Positions 47,716 through 59,600 of a DNA stretch of 64,000 nucleotides are shown in pieces (positions within the stretch are counted from its first letter, which is position 1; each line of letters begins with the position of its first letter). This stretch comes from Tetragonia tetragonoides (lineage: Eukaryota; Streptophyta; Magnoliopsida; Caryophyllales; Aizoaceae): contig CM076147.1 in the NCBI GenBank assembly GCA_038025085.1, positions 35,006,766-35,070,765 of the forward strand, given 5' to 3'. Below the pieces are notes generated by a model, which searched no databases, was not told the DNA's origin, and saw only the letters and a program-made list of their open reading frames with translations. Both the position numbers and the translations under genes were made by a program.

Positions 47716-50700
47716 CTAATTAATAAATTGAGCAGGAGGCGGTTGCTCTGGGATCTGGAGAGACGGAGAGAGAAGGTTAAAAAGATACTGTACCAATATG
47801 AGATCCTCTATATGAGAAGTTACTCAAATCCAGCTTTCATATAATGTCGTGATGAACAACTAATGCTTCAAACTGTTTTGTAGGCAAAATAGAATTTTGG
47901 ACTTTCCGTCCCAGAAAGATCGTCAAGAGAATAAATTTTTAGCAAACCATATTTTACTAAATTTTGACAGAAATGACATTCTTTCAGAGCAGTGAGCGCA
48001 CATAAGAAACTATGCCCAGCTAAATTCCTCCTTTTCAAGTGTGGTAGTTAAAATAAATCCATAAAACATCAAGGAAGCACTCCAGGAACTAACTGAAAAC
48101 TGATGCAATAAAGAAGAACAAAATCAGCTCATGGATAAAGAGGTGGGAATAACTAACTAGTACTACCTCGCCAAGTTTCCATTCCTCCTTCAACCAAATG
48201 CTTGCATCTACAGCTGAAACCTCCTGTGGAACATTGCCTCTGTGAAATAAAAGGATCAATAAGCAGTACTACCAAGAATGAGCACTAGCATAACGCAAAT
48301 AGAGTGCAGATACCAGATATGCAATACAGTTTCAGAAGACAGGTCCAGAGTGAAAGTAAACTACATAGTACATACATTGAAGGTACTATTCGACGCTTAT
48401 CCATCATATAAGAAATGTGCCAGGTCCATCAGTTTAGAAGATGCTAATATATAAGGCTTTTTTCTAAACTTTATTAACTTACACCAGCTCAACATTTGTG
48501 GACAATTGTTCAGCCCCATTAGTAGAACCAATCCCATTTGAAAGCTCAGGTAACTGATTGATTGCTGGTGTCTGTGGAAATATTGATGGAGTCGATAAAG
48601 GTTGGCTGCCTTGACTACTGGAAGCTTTATTTCCAAAGCCTGCTACGTTTGAAGTAAAGGGACTTCCACCTATCTGCAAAGGAGCTTGGCTCCCAAAGGG
48701 ACCTACAGATTCTTGAAGTTAGAAATACACAACCATTCATCACTTAACCAAAGAACCTGTTCTCCATTCACGAAATGACAAAAATTTAGGAGAACACTCT
48801 ACTGAAAGACGAGCACATTGAGATGCGGAGAAAATTCAGATATGCACCTACCTACCTGAAGGCAAGTTACTTGTCCCAAATGGCCCAGGGGAGCCTTGGA
48901 ATTGCCCAAACGCATCATTTGATGGCACCGAAGGCCTGCATTAATAGTATGATCAGGCCAATCTGATAATCCAGAAGCACCTATCGGAATAAGTAATTTC
49001 ATCCTACACTTCATCCCCACCACCAAGGGATCTTCATAGCATTCGTAAGTTGGGTGGTACTGCTCATATAGAGGTCCAGAAGCTATTAGCCCTATAAGTC
49101 TGTAAATAGTACTTACCTCACACCGAATGTCATGTTGACTGATGAACCCACTTGAGCAAAACTTGGGACTGGAGCAGGGCCAGGATTTGGAGCTGCCAGT
49201 GAAGGTGTACCAGGACCAACTGCAGGAAACGGATTTTGGTTGGGCTGAGCTGGATGTATCTGTTTTGTGTAAGGATTTCGGAGCAGGTTTTCAAATTCAA
49301 CCAACTTGGAGTTAAGTAAATTCCTCTCTCTTTCAACCTGTAAGAGAGCATACCTAGCCATAAGCAGAAGTAAACACTAGAAGCAGCAATTCCCAAAGGA
49401 ACCAGTACAGATAATATTCTGACTAAGGAAAACCTCACCTCATATGGGAACTATGTACTATTAATGACATTTAACTGACAGAGTATACTATGATGAGTTG
49501 GCAATGAATGATAATACAGGCAGAGTACATGTTCTAGAAGCAGTAAAACTGAGTACTTACAATTGACTGCAAATTAATTCCACGTTTACCCTCGTCATAT
49601 GCTACTGCTCTCAATTCTTCATAGCTGATGTCCCCAGTAATATCACATGGTAAGCTGCAAAAGAAAGCATTTTATGAACTTCTTCTCTAGGAGTTGCATG
49701 TTTTATCCATTTTGAACCAAGATGAAAGGGATACTACAACAAAAACACAACCAAACAGTGTTTCAAATGTACTCCTAACTAATGGAACTACTAGAGAGTT
49801 TGTCTCATGAAGACCCACTTAAGACATTTTCATAGTGGAGGAGAAGAGCCAAAAGGTAATACCAAAAGTAATGTTCGAAAAGTCTCAAGAAAGATAGTGA
49901 TATTAGGGAGGAGGAATAACGCGATGAAACAATTAAAGAAGAATACATGGCAATGATGGCATAATGAGAGGATTAAGAAAACAGTAAATATAAAATACTA
50001 TAAAGCCCAGGGAAGGGTAACAATAGCGAAATGAAGGCATACACATAAAGGGAGACTGGAGATGCACAAGACAGCAAAACTTACCCCTCTGATCAATTTT
50101 TAGATAAAAGAAAAATTGTATAAGGAAAACTGCCCAAATAGCAACAGAGGACAGGCTGTCCTCCTAATGAAATTACAACAAGTTAGCCCAATTTCTCTGG
50201 ACCTCAGCTATAAAATAGCTCCTAAAAGCCCCTCCTGCCTTAGCCCACAGAGAGACTAGGAAATTCACTCTATCCCAAAGTATTTCAGGTGGTAGGGTCC
50301 CACACGGAGAAATTTTGGCATTCCTCTGAACACAAACACCAAAGAATAGCGAAAACAGCATTAAGCCACAGTAGCTCCATCTCTTTACTCCAACACAGTA
50401 GCAGGGAACACCAACTGGCAACGGCTCCGCCACAAAACCAAACACCTTTCCCCACAAAATACGGGCCATGTCATAGTGGAGAGAATGTGAACATGTCTCG
50501 CTAGTCGCTAACCTATCCCTCTGATAACTAACACTATAGGAGTGAGCATGCTCCGATACACCGCTCAAATCCTAGAGCCCTACAAGTTCCTATGAAGGGA
50601 CATCTTTTCAATGAGCGCTACATGTCCTACCTAATCTCTTTCTGCCAACTTTTCTACATCTACGTTTTCTTATCTGACAATCTCTTATAGTGATCTTTCC

Positions 50701-51477
50701 ACGCCTCTGCACTGGTGCTACAATGTGTGTTCTTTTAGCCATCTAAGCCTTGTCTTTTGAATCCTATATCTGCCTCCATCTAAGGGTGCTGGGTGTTTTC
50801 GTAGCTACCTTGTTACACAGGTCATGATGCATTGGGCTGATTTGTAAATAGACTCCTTTTGATGACTCCATGTCCTCTTAGGATGCAATTCTGTTTCTAT
50901 TACTATTAATAATACTTTCTCTTGAACTAAAAAAACTTGAGCTCGCTTGATAAGTCAACAATTTGGACCAAAATGTTGTACAAGTGTAACAGTCACTGAT
51001 GTTTAAGAGGAGTCTTCTTGTCGCATAAAATCCAACAAGTGATACTAGTCATAGTAGACTATATCAGATGCTCGTCAAAGACTCAAACTATACATCTCAA
51101 GCTGTCGTGATTTAGCAGGCAATCGCAGCTTTTTCAATCTAGGCAGAACGGTATCAACAGATGGTCCACCTTAGCCTCATCTTGATGTGAATCACGCACT
51201 TCAACCTCGTCTCTCAGCAGCAAGAGTGCCATCCTTGCACAAGAGTTGTGATTTGCATGGTGCCTTTGAGCACAAGAAGAAAGGGATTGGATTGGCAGTC
51301 AAGGCATTTCGAAAACAACAAGTGTGTCAAGGAATCCAGATGCAAATAAACACAATCATCTCAATACACAAATCAACACGAGCATGCAAAGGCAACATAC
51401 ACATGGTAGGAACCTGCAATTCGCAATTCACAAATATGCACCATATGCAGCATCCTTGTATTAAAGTTGATTGTATT

Positions 51478-51508
<31 letters not shown>

Positions 51509-54337
51509 TTACCCCAGTGCCTCCAAAGAGGCTCCCGCCTAAGCAGGGTAAGGGGGGGTCAGTTATACGCAGCCTTACCCCTGTGAGAGTCTCACAGAGA
51601 GGCTGTTTCCGTTTGACCCGAGATCCGAAGTGCGACGACCATCGGCAACTTCACAATAAATAAGAAGTGCTGACAGTTTTATGAGCCATTTTGCTTTAGT
51701 CCATATATTCCAAAGCCAAAAAGTAGTGAAGCTTTTGGCCCCAATGGAATTGGTGGACTATTAAAGTTGATTGTATTGGCTTACAAAAATGATTGTTGAA
51801 TAGTTTCATCTCTATTCTTAGTAACAAGTCCATTCAATTTCAGAACATCATATTTAGCTTAGCTGTTACAAAAAAATAGTGATCAAAGATCCATAGAGTC
51901 AAATAAACATACTTAGAGAAGAATTTGTTTGTTTTGGACTGATTTACAGCGGCACAAGTTATCTGCTCAATAGAAATGTGTCTCATACTCTCATTGGAAA
52001 GAAACATGAATTACCAATGTACCTCATGAACCAGAGCGCAAGTTTAACAGAATTATAAAAATTGGATTGTATCCAATCTTCAAAGTTTAAGTATGCTTGA
52101 AAGAGTTTAGTACTAGGTTCAAGGAACTCATAGGCAGAACTTGTACTGCCTCCTTTCCGGCACTAAGCCCACGAGGGCCGGGTTCATTGATAAATAGGGT
52201 ATGCTATGGCATGGTACAAGAAGAGAAATGACAGGGCACAAATAAAAGAGGTCACTTTTTGAATGAATGAGGGACCTAAAAGGAACTCTCAAGATCTCTT
52301 TTATGATAGCAGAAAGGACTTAATGCACTCAGAAGTCAGAAGTTAATATTCAACAATTCTATCAAGCCGGCACAAAAGTCACTTAGTGTGAGAAACCCAA
52401 CTGATGAAAATTCAGAACAAATCCTAATGAGCATATCCATACTCCAAAGCAGCAAAGAAATAAAATATAACCACTATACTAGATGCATGAAGGGAGCCAA
52501 TAAACATACTATTTATAGTGACTGTAGCAAGTTAGCTTCCACAGGGGTCTCTCTTGCTCAAAATCTTCAGCAATCAGTCGTTTGCAAGAATCAGGATCTG
52601 CGCACCTAGTGATGAATCACATTCAAAAATGATGAACAAGAGATACTTGAGTAAACAAAGTCGGAAATAATTACTTAATCCTATTGAATTTGAAGAACTT
52701 CTTTGAAACACTCACGTATGATTAGCAGCTTGAGACTGACTTGCAGGCTGTTCTGGACGGACCCACGTGTTAGGCTATGATATTTAGGACAACAAACCAA
52801 CAACCAAAAATTTCTTGTAAGTGATAGCTTGAGAAGCATGACAACATGCAAGTATCATTGCAAAATCCCAGAAAAATCAGACTTCAAACAACTTTACAAG
52901 CATGCAGAAATTTATAGAGAAAATCCTCAATGATAGCACATGGATCTTTAGGTGGAAAGTTATTGTTGGAAGTTGGAACCGGATAGACAAAGACACATAC
53001 CTTGAATCCACTAGGTTGCTGAATACTTCCAGAACTAGGACGTCCAGTAGGTGGACCACTATTTTGAACACCGAAACCAAAAGGATTGGGCTTCTGCTGC
53101 TGAGAATTTGTCTGCTGAAAAGGTGTGCCAGTCTGAGAACCAAATCCATATGCATTGGGTCTAGGCTGTTGCTGAGTGACATGCAAGAATTTACATCTGT
53201 CACCGAAGCGGCAGCTGCAAAGAAGTATGAATCATGTAGTCGTTAAAAGAAGAGAAAATTTACCAAACACACTCACAAGCATAACTCACGAAGCAAAATG
53301 ACATACAGAGGGATAATCTTAACAGCCATTGTGCCAGTAATAATAGATGTCTCAAATTGGAACAAACCACAGTTGAATCAAACCACTCAAATCCTCAATC
53401 TCAACCTTATATACTTCCCAAAATAAGCACCTACTTCTTGGGAAAACGCATTTGATCGGCAATAACCTTAGACTTAAATAATAAACTGTGTAGTACCACA
53501 AGATAAAGTTAGCACATAATGCTGCCATATTTAATCTTAATAAACCACTCAATTTAGAGCACAAACTACAACTATTGCAGAATTATCAGTTATTTTCAAA
53601 TTCCAGGAAGGAAGTTGAAATCCAAAAATAGATATGGAACTCAATACTACACAAATTAATTGATGTATTTGCTGATGAATGTGAACTTCAAGTACAAGAA
53701 CCAGAACCAGTAACCACCACAGTGTTAATCAACTTCAACTCCCCACCCCCCACCCGGTCCTCCAGCGCCAAATCGTGTTGCATCTGAAAAATAACATAAT
53801 GATTTATCAAAAGTCACCTCTTCTGCCTACTTCCTCTCCTGAGTATTGCAAAATTCCAAAGCAAATTCTCATAATTTTATCCAAATTAACATTCTAAAAA
53901 TCATCCAATTTTGCTCAACTTGTTTGAATTGCTATCAAAATATAAGCTTGTACCCAATTCACACCCATATTCAGTTTACATCCCATAAGTCATAATACCC
54001 ATAACTAGGCCCAACCCACATTACTAATCCAAGTAATATTTCAGAATATTTGTCCACTTTGCAAGATCAATTTCAAATACTGCATATTAATTTCTCAATC
54101 CATCACCCACCCACGTACAAACAAAACAAACCCAGAAATTTTTATGCAAAACCCACAAACATTACATTGCAGAGGTCAAAACATTATTGGAGAATCAAAT
54201 GAGGCAGAAGATCAATCAATAAAAGCAAAGGGGTAAAACTACAAGAAAAGTAGCAAAATATTCACCAAAGACTAAGAGGGCAAAAGGGTTTACCTGCCAC
54301 GCTGAAAGTTTCTGCAAGGTTCTTTCTTAAGCGGCAT
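47716..54337 (-). CDS. CCCH zinc finger, FG-repeat nucleoporin of the NUP42/CG1 type
   Basis: Ten exons on the minus strand: 54294-54337, 53001-53214, 52716-52774, 52510-52605, 49561-49654, 49117-49337, 48856-48935, 48483-48702, 48167-48239 and 47716-47754. In phase they give 379 residues. The N-terminal zinc finger has C-x7-C-x5-C-x3-H spacing (CRNFQRGS, CRFGDR, CKFLH). FG/FGxG repeats follow (AYGFGSQTG, NPFGFGVQN). Then come a helical segment (CKRLIAEDFEQERPLWKLTC, EELRAVAYDEGKRG, ERNLLNSKLVEFENLLRN), more FG repeats (DAFGQFQGSPGPFG), and the closing block WLKEEWKLGEIPEQPPP typical of plant C3H16-like proteins. In yeast and animals NUP42 helps the DEAD-box helicase Dbp5/Gle1 in mRNA export at the nuclear pore; the same role here is inference. 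The 2.9-kb intron 4 hosts LINE and SINE insertions. Confidence 0.93.
50165..50390 (-). mobile_element. LINE 3' fragment in NUP42-like intron 4
   Basis: On the minus strand it encodes LPPEILWDRVNFLVSLWAKA and GGAFRSYFIAEVQRNWANLL before a stop, the C-terminus of an L1 ORF2, related to the copies at 23058 and 41488. 5'-truncated. An additional LINE-like 3' tail with an A-run lies in the opposite direction at about 50815-50937. Confidence 0.7.
51478..51758 (-). mobile_element. SINE (Au-like 3' half) with 19-bp target duplication
   Basis: A 281-bp insertion in NUP42-like intron 4, bounded by a perfect 19-bp direct repeat (TATTAAAGTTGATTGTATT at 51459-51477 and 51759-51777). The left end is an (AAC)n tract, that is, a (TTG)n tail on the minus strand. 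Next to it, minus-strand GGGTAAGGCTGCG and GGCGGGAGCC match the 3' part of the plant Au SINE family. The 5' half does not look like Au SINE or a tRNA. Retroposition is well supported; family naming is from memory. Confidence 0.88.
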
Positions 54338-54377
54338 TTTCACTCACTCTTCTGCTCTGTAATACTCTACTTCGCAG

Positions 54378-54404
54378 GAGAGAGAGAGAGAGAGAGAGAG
54401 AGAG
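54378..54404. repeat. (GA)n microsatellite in the 5'UTR/promoter of the NUP42-like gene
   Basis: Thirteen GA units about 40 bp upstream of the start codon; (CT)n on the coding strand, mirroring the (CT)n before the 25-exon gene. Confidence 0.9.
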
Positions 54405-54445
54405 GGTGTGTGTTCGAGCGCGGAGAAAAGTGAGAAACAAGAGAA

Positions 54446-54500
54446 TTTTTATTTTTATTTTTATTTTTATTTTTATTTTTATTTTTATTTTTATTTTTAT
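54446..54500. repeat. (ATTTTT)n hexamer microsatellite
   Basis: About nine tandem ATTTTT units upstream of the NUP42-like gene, the same hexamer as at 36745. Confidence 0.9.
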
Positions 54501-55879
54501 TTTAATTTATTTTTTTTATTTTTATGTTCGTCACTAGCAGTGGCACTGTGGCAGCTCAAGAAAGACCCCTGAAGAAAATAGGTGTATTGGCAAAAATCAT
54601 AGTGCAAGAAAGAAAATTGTGTAGCATAATAGCACCCTTTTTTCATTAAAAGCGCCACTTGTTTTGTCAAAATATCTAAGAAATTTTTGAATTGTCAAAT
54701 TTTAAAATAATACTAATTATTATGAAACTCACTTCTAATCGGAAGATTAATAGTGATGTACAAAAGACAATTTGTTCAACGGATTACAACCTACTAGCTT
54801 ATTTTACTTTTTTTTAGTCAATAAATAATTATTGAATTAGAAAATGTAAATAAGATAGGCATTAAAAAAAAATCATGAAATTATTATTATTAATAATAAA
54901 AATAACTTTTAGAAACGATACGAATGCTTAAATCATTAGAAAGTTATGAAAATACAAGGAAAGTGAGGAAATGAAAGGTGACATTTTAGTAAAGAAATGG
55001 AGAGGGAGATTGAGAAGGATATAGTAAAGACTTTTAATGGTAATCATACTTTAGTATAAGTGAAATTGAATTCAAAAACATAAGAGGAGAAGAGCGACAA
55101 TATAAAACAATACTTCGAAAATATCAAAATTGGTGTTGCATTTACAACTTATGCAGGGAAAGTTTTTTGATACTTTGCCGATTACATGGCATCCATATCA
55201 AAATCATTCATATTTGTGGTCGCTTATGAACATAATTTGTGTTTAATATTCACTTAATATAGAAATATGGTTAGGTAGCCCCCACACCTTAATTAGCAAA
55301 GGGTTAAATTTCTTTTCTTAAAAAAAAAATCGACAACAGAAATAAAATATTTATTCATTGGGACACCATTTGCCTATCATATTTACATAACGGAATTTAC
55401 ACGAGCGATGTTATGTGCAGCATCATCCACATGGACCACATTCCTTGTAAGTGCATGTGTCCTATATTCATTGGAGGCACATTTCAACCATATTTGCATT
55501 GACAGAAAATACTTCAAGTCCTATTTTGTGTCGTGTCAACTTTAGTGTGATAGTAAATTATCATGTTTGCTAAATGACACCAAAAAAATTACTAAACATC
55601 ATTAAATTAGTCTAAACTAGACACAATTACCCTTTTATTTCCCCCTTGCCCCCTCTTTCTCTCTCATTTAACCCAACAACAAGTAACAACTCACGAAAGC
55701 AAAACAAAAAAAAAGCACAACCCTCTCACCATCGTAACACTGTCACCACTGCCCCCTCTCTACCGTCACCACAGCCCCTCTGTGTCTGTCGATGTCTATT
55801 CTTCAATTTTTGTTTCAATTTGTCTAGTTTGAATTTCGCAAGTATGTTGATTTGAACTGGTCGATATGCGAATGAAGTT

Positions 55880-56130
55880 TCTGAAGTAGATTCGTGCGAC
55901 TCTCATGAAGCTCACTGATGAACTTCATGAGAGTCTCATGAAGCTCACAGATGAACTTCATAAGATTCTCATGAAGCTCCTAAATTAGCGAACTTCTTTT
56001 AGACAACTTGTGAACTTTTTCTTACAATAGTAGCTTCGTGAGACTCTCATGAAGCTCACTAATGAACTTCATAAGCGTCTCGTGAAGCTCACTGATGAAC
56101 TTCATGAGAGTCTCATGATTCTCCTTAATC
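55880..56130. repeat. Interspersed direct and inverted repeats of CTCATGAAG / CTTCATGAG
   Basis: A unit of about 38 bp (ACTCTCATGAAGCTCACTGA then TGAACTTCATGAGAGT) recurs at least four times. Each unit contains its own reverse complement (CTCATGAAG against CTTCATGAG), so the block could fold into several hairpins. Noncoding in all frames. Confidence 0.75.
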
Positions 56131-56620
56131 TACGAATTTTTTTTACGGCGATCTACGAATTTTTGTTTTATGATAGTTACTAAACAAGACCACGAATGAG
56201 ACTATAATACCTGAAATTCATCAACATTTATCATCCATCATATTGCCAAATACGTTGTAACTAGCATCCATCATTAAATTGTATTCAATAGGTTGAATCC
56301 AATAAAAAAAAATTAGTTCTTTATGATAATTTTTGAGTCTACTGAGAAGTTTAATTAGAGAAGTGGTGAATTAGTAAGTGATAACTATCACAACGTTAAG
56401 AAAAGAGTCCGACTTCGTGTCGTGTCAACTTGAGTGTTCTCATGATCTGAAGTTCTGAACATACTAATGTTTAACAATATCTTCAAATGAAAAACTCGTC
56501 CCAATCTTACATTTGGTTGAAGAAACCTTTTGTAGCCCTTGTTACATGGTTTCTGAGAAATAGTAGGATAACAATAGAAAAATTAGTTAAGTACATTGAT
56601 ACAACAGTACGTTAATCCTT

Positions 56621-59600
56621 CTACCTCTCTCTAAGTTCCTGCTCAAACTCTATCAATTTTTCGCGAAGAGGACGCAGGAAAGATTTCATGTCCTGCTTGA
56701 TACTCTGCTTATCTTGACGAGGCAGGTCCTTTCCGTCTTTTATATCCACGGTAACCTGGAGAGTTATATACGAGGATAAGAATCTTCACAGGGTGAACAT
56801 GGACCAAACAGAGTTGAGCTCAAAAACTGAGGGCGGAAAAAAAAAAAAAGGAAAACACCATACAATGGACCTTTCAGAAAGAAGAGCCATGTAGGAAATA
56901 CGTTTTACAATGGAAAACAAAATCCATTCTATACACAATGTAAGTTCAAGTTCACACGTTCGCATGAAATCAAAATCAGCATGACAGAGCTGCAAGTGCT
57001 CTAAACTACAACTCCTCGATAAGTGCTCTAAAACTACTACTCCTGGTGGCAGGGGGGAGGGGTGGGAAGTTCACAACATAAGGAGTGAGATGCCATATAG
57101 AGACCTAGCTCACTTCCTGGATATGTGATGAACTTCATTGCAAACAAAGCAATAGCAACACCTCAAAACGAAAAAGCACTAGCAACACCTCAAAATAAAA
57201 AAGCACTAGCAAACTAGTGATTGCAGTCCTGTTAAAGCTGTTTATTGTTGAGCAACAAGAAGCAGAAGAATATAGATAGAGATGGTGAAAATGACTAGGA
57301 TTCATGTGGCTAGGAGAAACGGCAGAGACTGATCCAGATACATCATCACTTAAAGTGCACCGTATCATGCCAAAAACAAGTTAGCCAGCAGCTAAGGGAG
57401 AAAACACGTCAGATTATTTTAACGAGGCAAGTCTACATGAAGGGAATCAGCTGAGTTTCAACAACAGAGGAGAAGCAATGACAACAAGCAATATGCCAAG
57501 TATGGATAAGTGAGTAGCTAGGTGGATCTACAACCCAACTTAAGAAGGCAAAATAATGAAAGTTTGAGAATAAAATTAGGGTAAGGAAAGCACATAAGTA
57601 AAGTCACTGTATCTCCACAGGGATTAGAGAAAAAGGCCAAAACAACGTAGAACACAGAAAAATGACAACTAAAGCCCGCAGAGAGAAGCCGACTGCCCTT
57701 GCATAGAGATCTTACTAAAATATCTGTACCTCCTACCCTAAAAGCATCAGGAGCTAATTAATCTTACTTTTGACTCTTTACCTGCTACTTAATTAAGATT
57801 CAAGTATCAAAATATCCATAGAAAAAGCAAAATGGCATGAGCAAGTACAGTGTAACAAATGACTGAAATACCACCAGATGCATCACACAAACATGTCAAG
57901 CTTTGTACGGAAGTTAAAACTTAAGGACCAACAAACCATCAGTACACACCCCCAGCCGTCATATTTGTTGCATAGACATGCAGGCCAAGAAGCAGCTATT
58001 TGTCAGAACATACCTCCAAGTCATCTAGCTCACCATACGAAAACTCCGAGAAGTCCAACTGCCCTTTCACCTTTGTCTTCTCACCACCAACTAGCCATTC
58101 ACCTGTTCCCATTTACCGTGTCATAAATGGGTACAGAATAACTAACAAATATTCAGTATAGTGGCAATTTGCAATACTAACCCTTCACATCGATGGTTAG
58201 CTCATAAGTATAGCCAACACGTTTCTTATTGCGTACAGTCACCAAGAAGGCCTGCCCCACATGTTAGAGATAAATATTACAACATTTACATCACCAGGAA
58301 AGATAAAATGTTTGAAAAAGAACACTTTAACTAGGTACATTTGAATCCGCCCAACTCAAGGGAAAGGTGTACGTATCTACGTATCTACATTATGAAATCC
58401 ATACAGAAAACACCTTTCTAATGCTAACGCTATTAGCATAAAGACCTACATCTGTTTAAAGTTTAAGAGGGGATAGCAAGCCTTTTAAAACCATGAAACG
58501 TGTTTGTCACATTTTGAAGAGGATTTTCTTAGCTAGGCACATATAGAGCAAGAGTGCTTGAACCAAGCCATCCTTTTACATTCCTAAATGTTGGATAAAT
58601 TGATATTTGTTAAACAGAAATCCTTATAAGATGTTTCTGATCTAAGTGGTTTTCATCCATTTAGCTTAAACATTATCAAATACTTTCCAAAACAATTTAA
58701 ATGTTGAAGAAACAATAATAGTGGTACTTGCTTTATCTCAAAAGGTTGCAACTGGCATGGCGTCTTCAATGTTACATTGAATTGAAAAAGTGAACCTTAA
58801 TTAAATCCTAATTTTGAATTAAAATCTTAGCCAAATGTGGATCTACAATCCATAACAAATTCAATTTGAAACAAATTATGACTTTAACAAAAGAATACTT
58901 CTCAAAGCCAAATTCAAATCTCATGGTATAATTTCAGGCCCTACTACTAGTGTCTTAACATACTGTATTAATGTTCATTAATGAAGTGTCAAATCCACGT
59001 CGATGGCAACACTATCATTAAATACAAGCTCTTAACTCAACCCTAGAGCACTATCTGAAACATGCTAATAAATTCAAAGATTGAGACAACAAGCACTTCA
59101 AAGGTTAATCAGCCCTCAAATACAACATCTTGAGGAAACAAATGTAACTAGCTTTAAGAGCCCCTTGACTATACAAACTCACGAAAAAACGCAAATGCAG
59201 CAAATCAAGCATAAGCAATCATAGACTTACATCGCCTGTACATCTTGATACTTCAGTAACTTCCGCTTTGCCATTGGAGAACTCCAGTGAACCCACAGAT
59301 CTTAGCAACTCCTGCACAGGTATAATAGAAAGGAGCATTAAGCAAACTAAAATGCAACATTACAGTTATTAGAAGTAGTCAATAATAAATTAAGTAAAGA
59401 ATAAACCTTAATCCTATCAGTTGCCCATTTGCTAAGGCTCTTCTCCTCCCATGTTCCTGCCTACAACAGATTGGTCACAGGAGATAAGAACAATGCCAAA
59501 AACATATAAGCTATGATGCCAAAGGTCACCAAAACAGAAAACATATCCAACATGAGGGAACACGGGACAGCTACTGAACTTATCACAAAGCAGTGTAATG

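Larger units (their letters stand above)
54338..56620. other. Spacer between the NUP42-like start and the Aha1-like 3' end
   Basis: Contains the NUP42-like promoter side with a (GA)n tract (54378-54404, CT-rich on the coding strand) and an (ATTTTT)n tract. AT-rich sequence follows, and a block with repeated CTCATGAAG/CTTCATGAG words (55880-56130). No gene recognised. Confidence 0.55.

Noticed and set aside
51187..51663. 158-codon plus-strand frame in a NUP42-like intron
   Set aside because: It runs through the SINE (AAC)n tail, giving a poly-Asn stretch, and has no homology outside the repeat.
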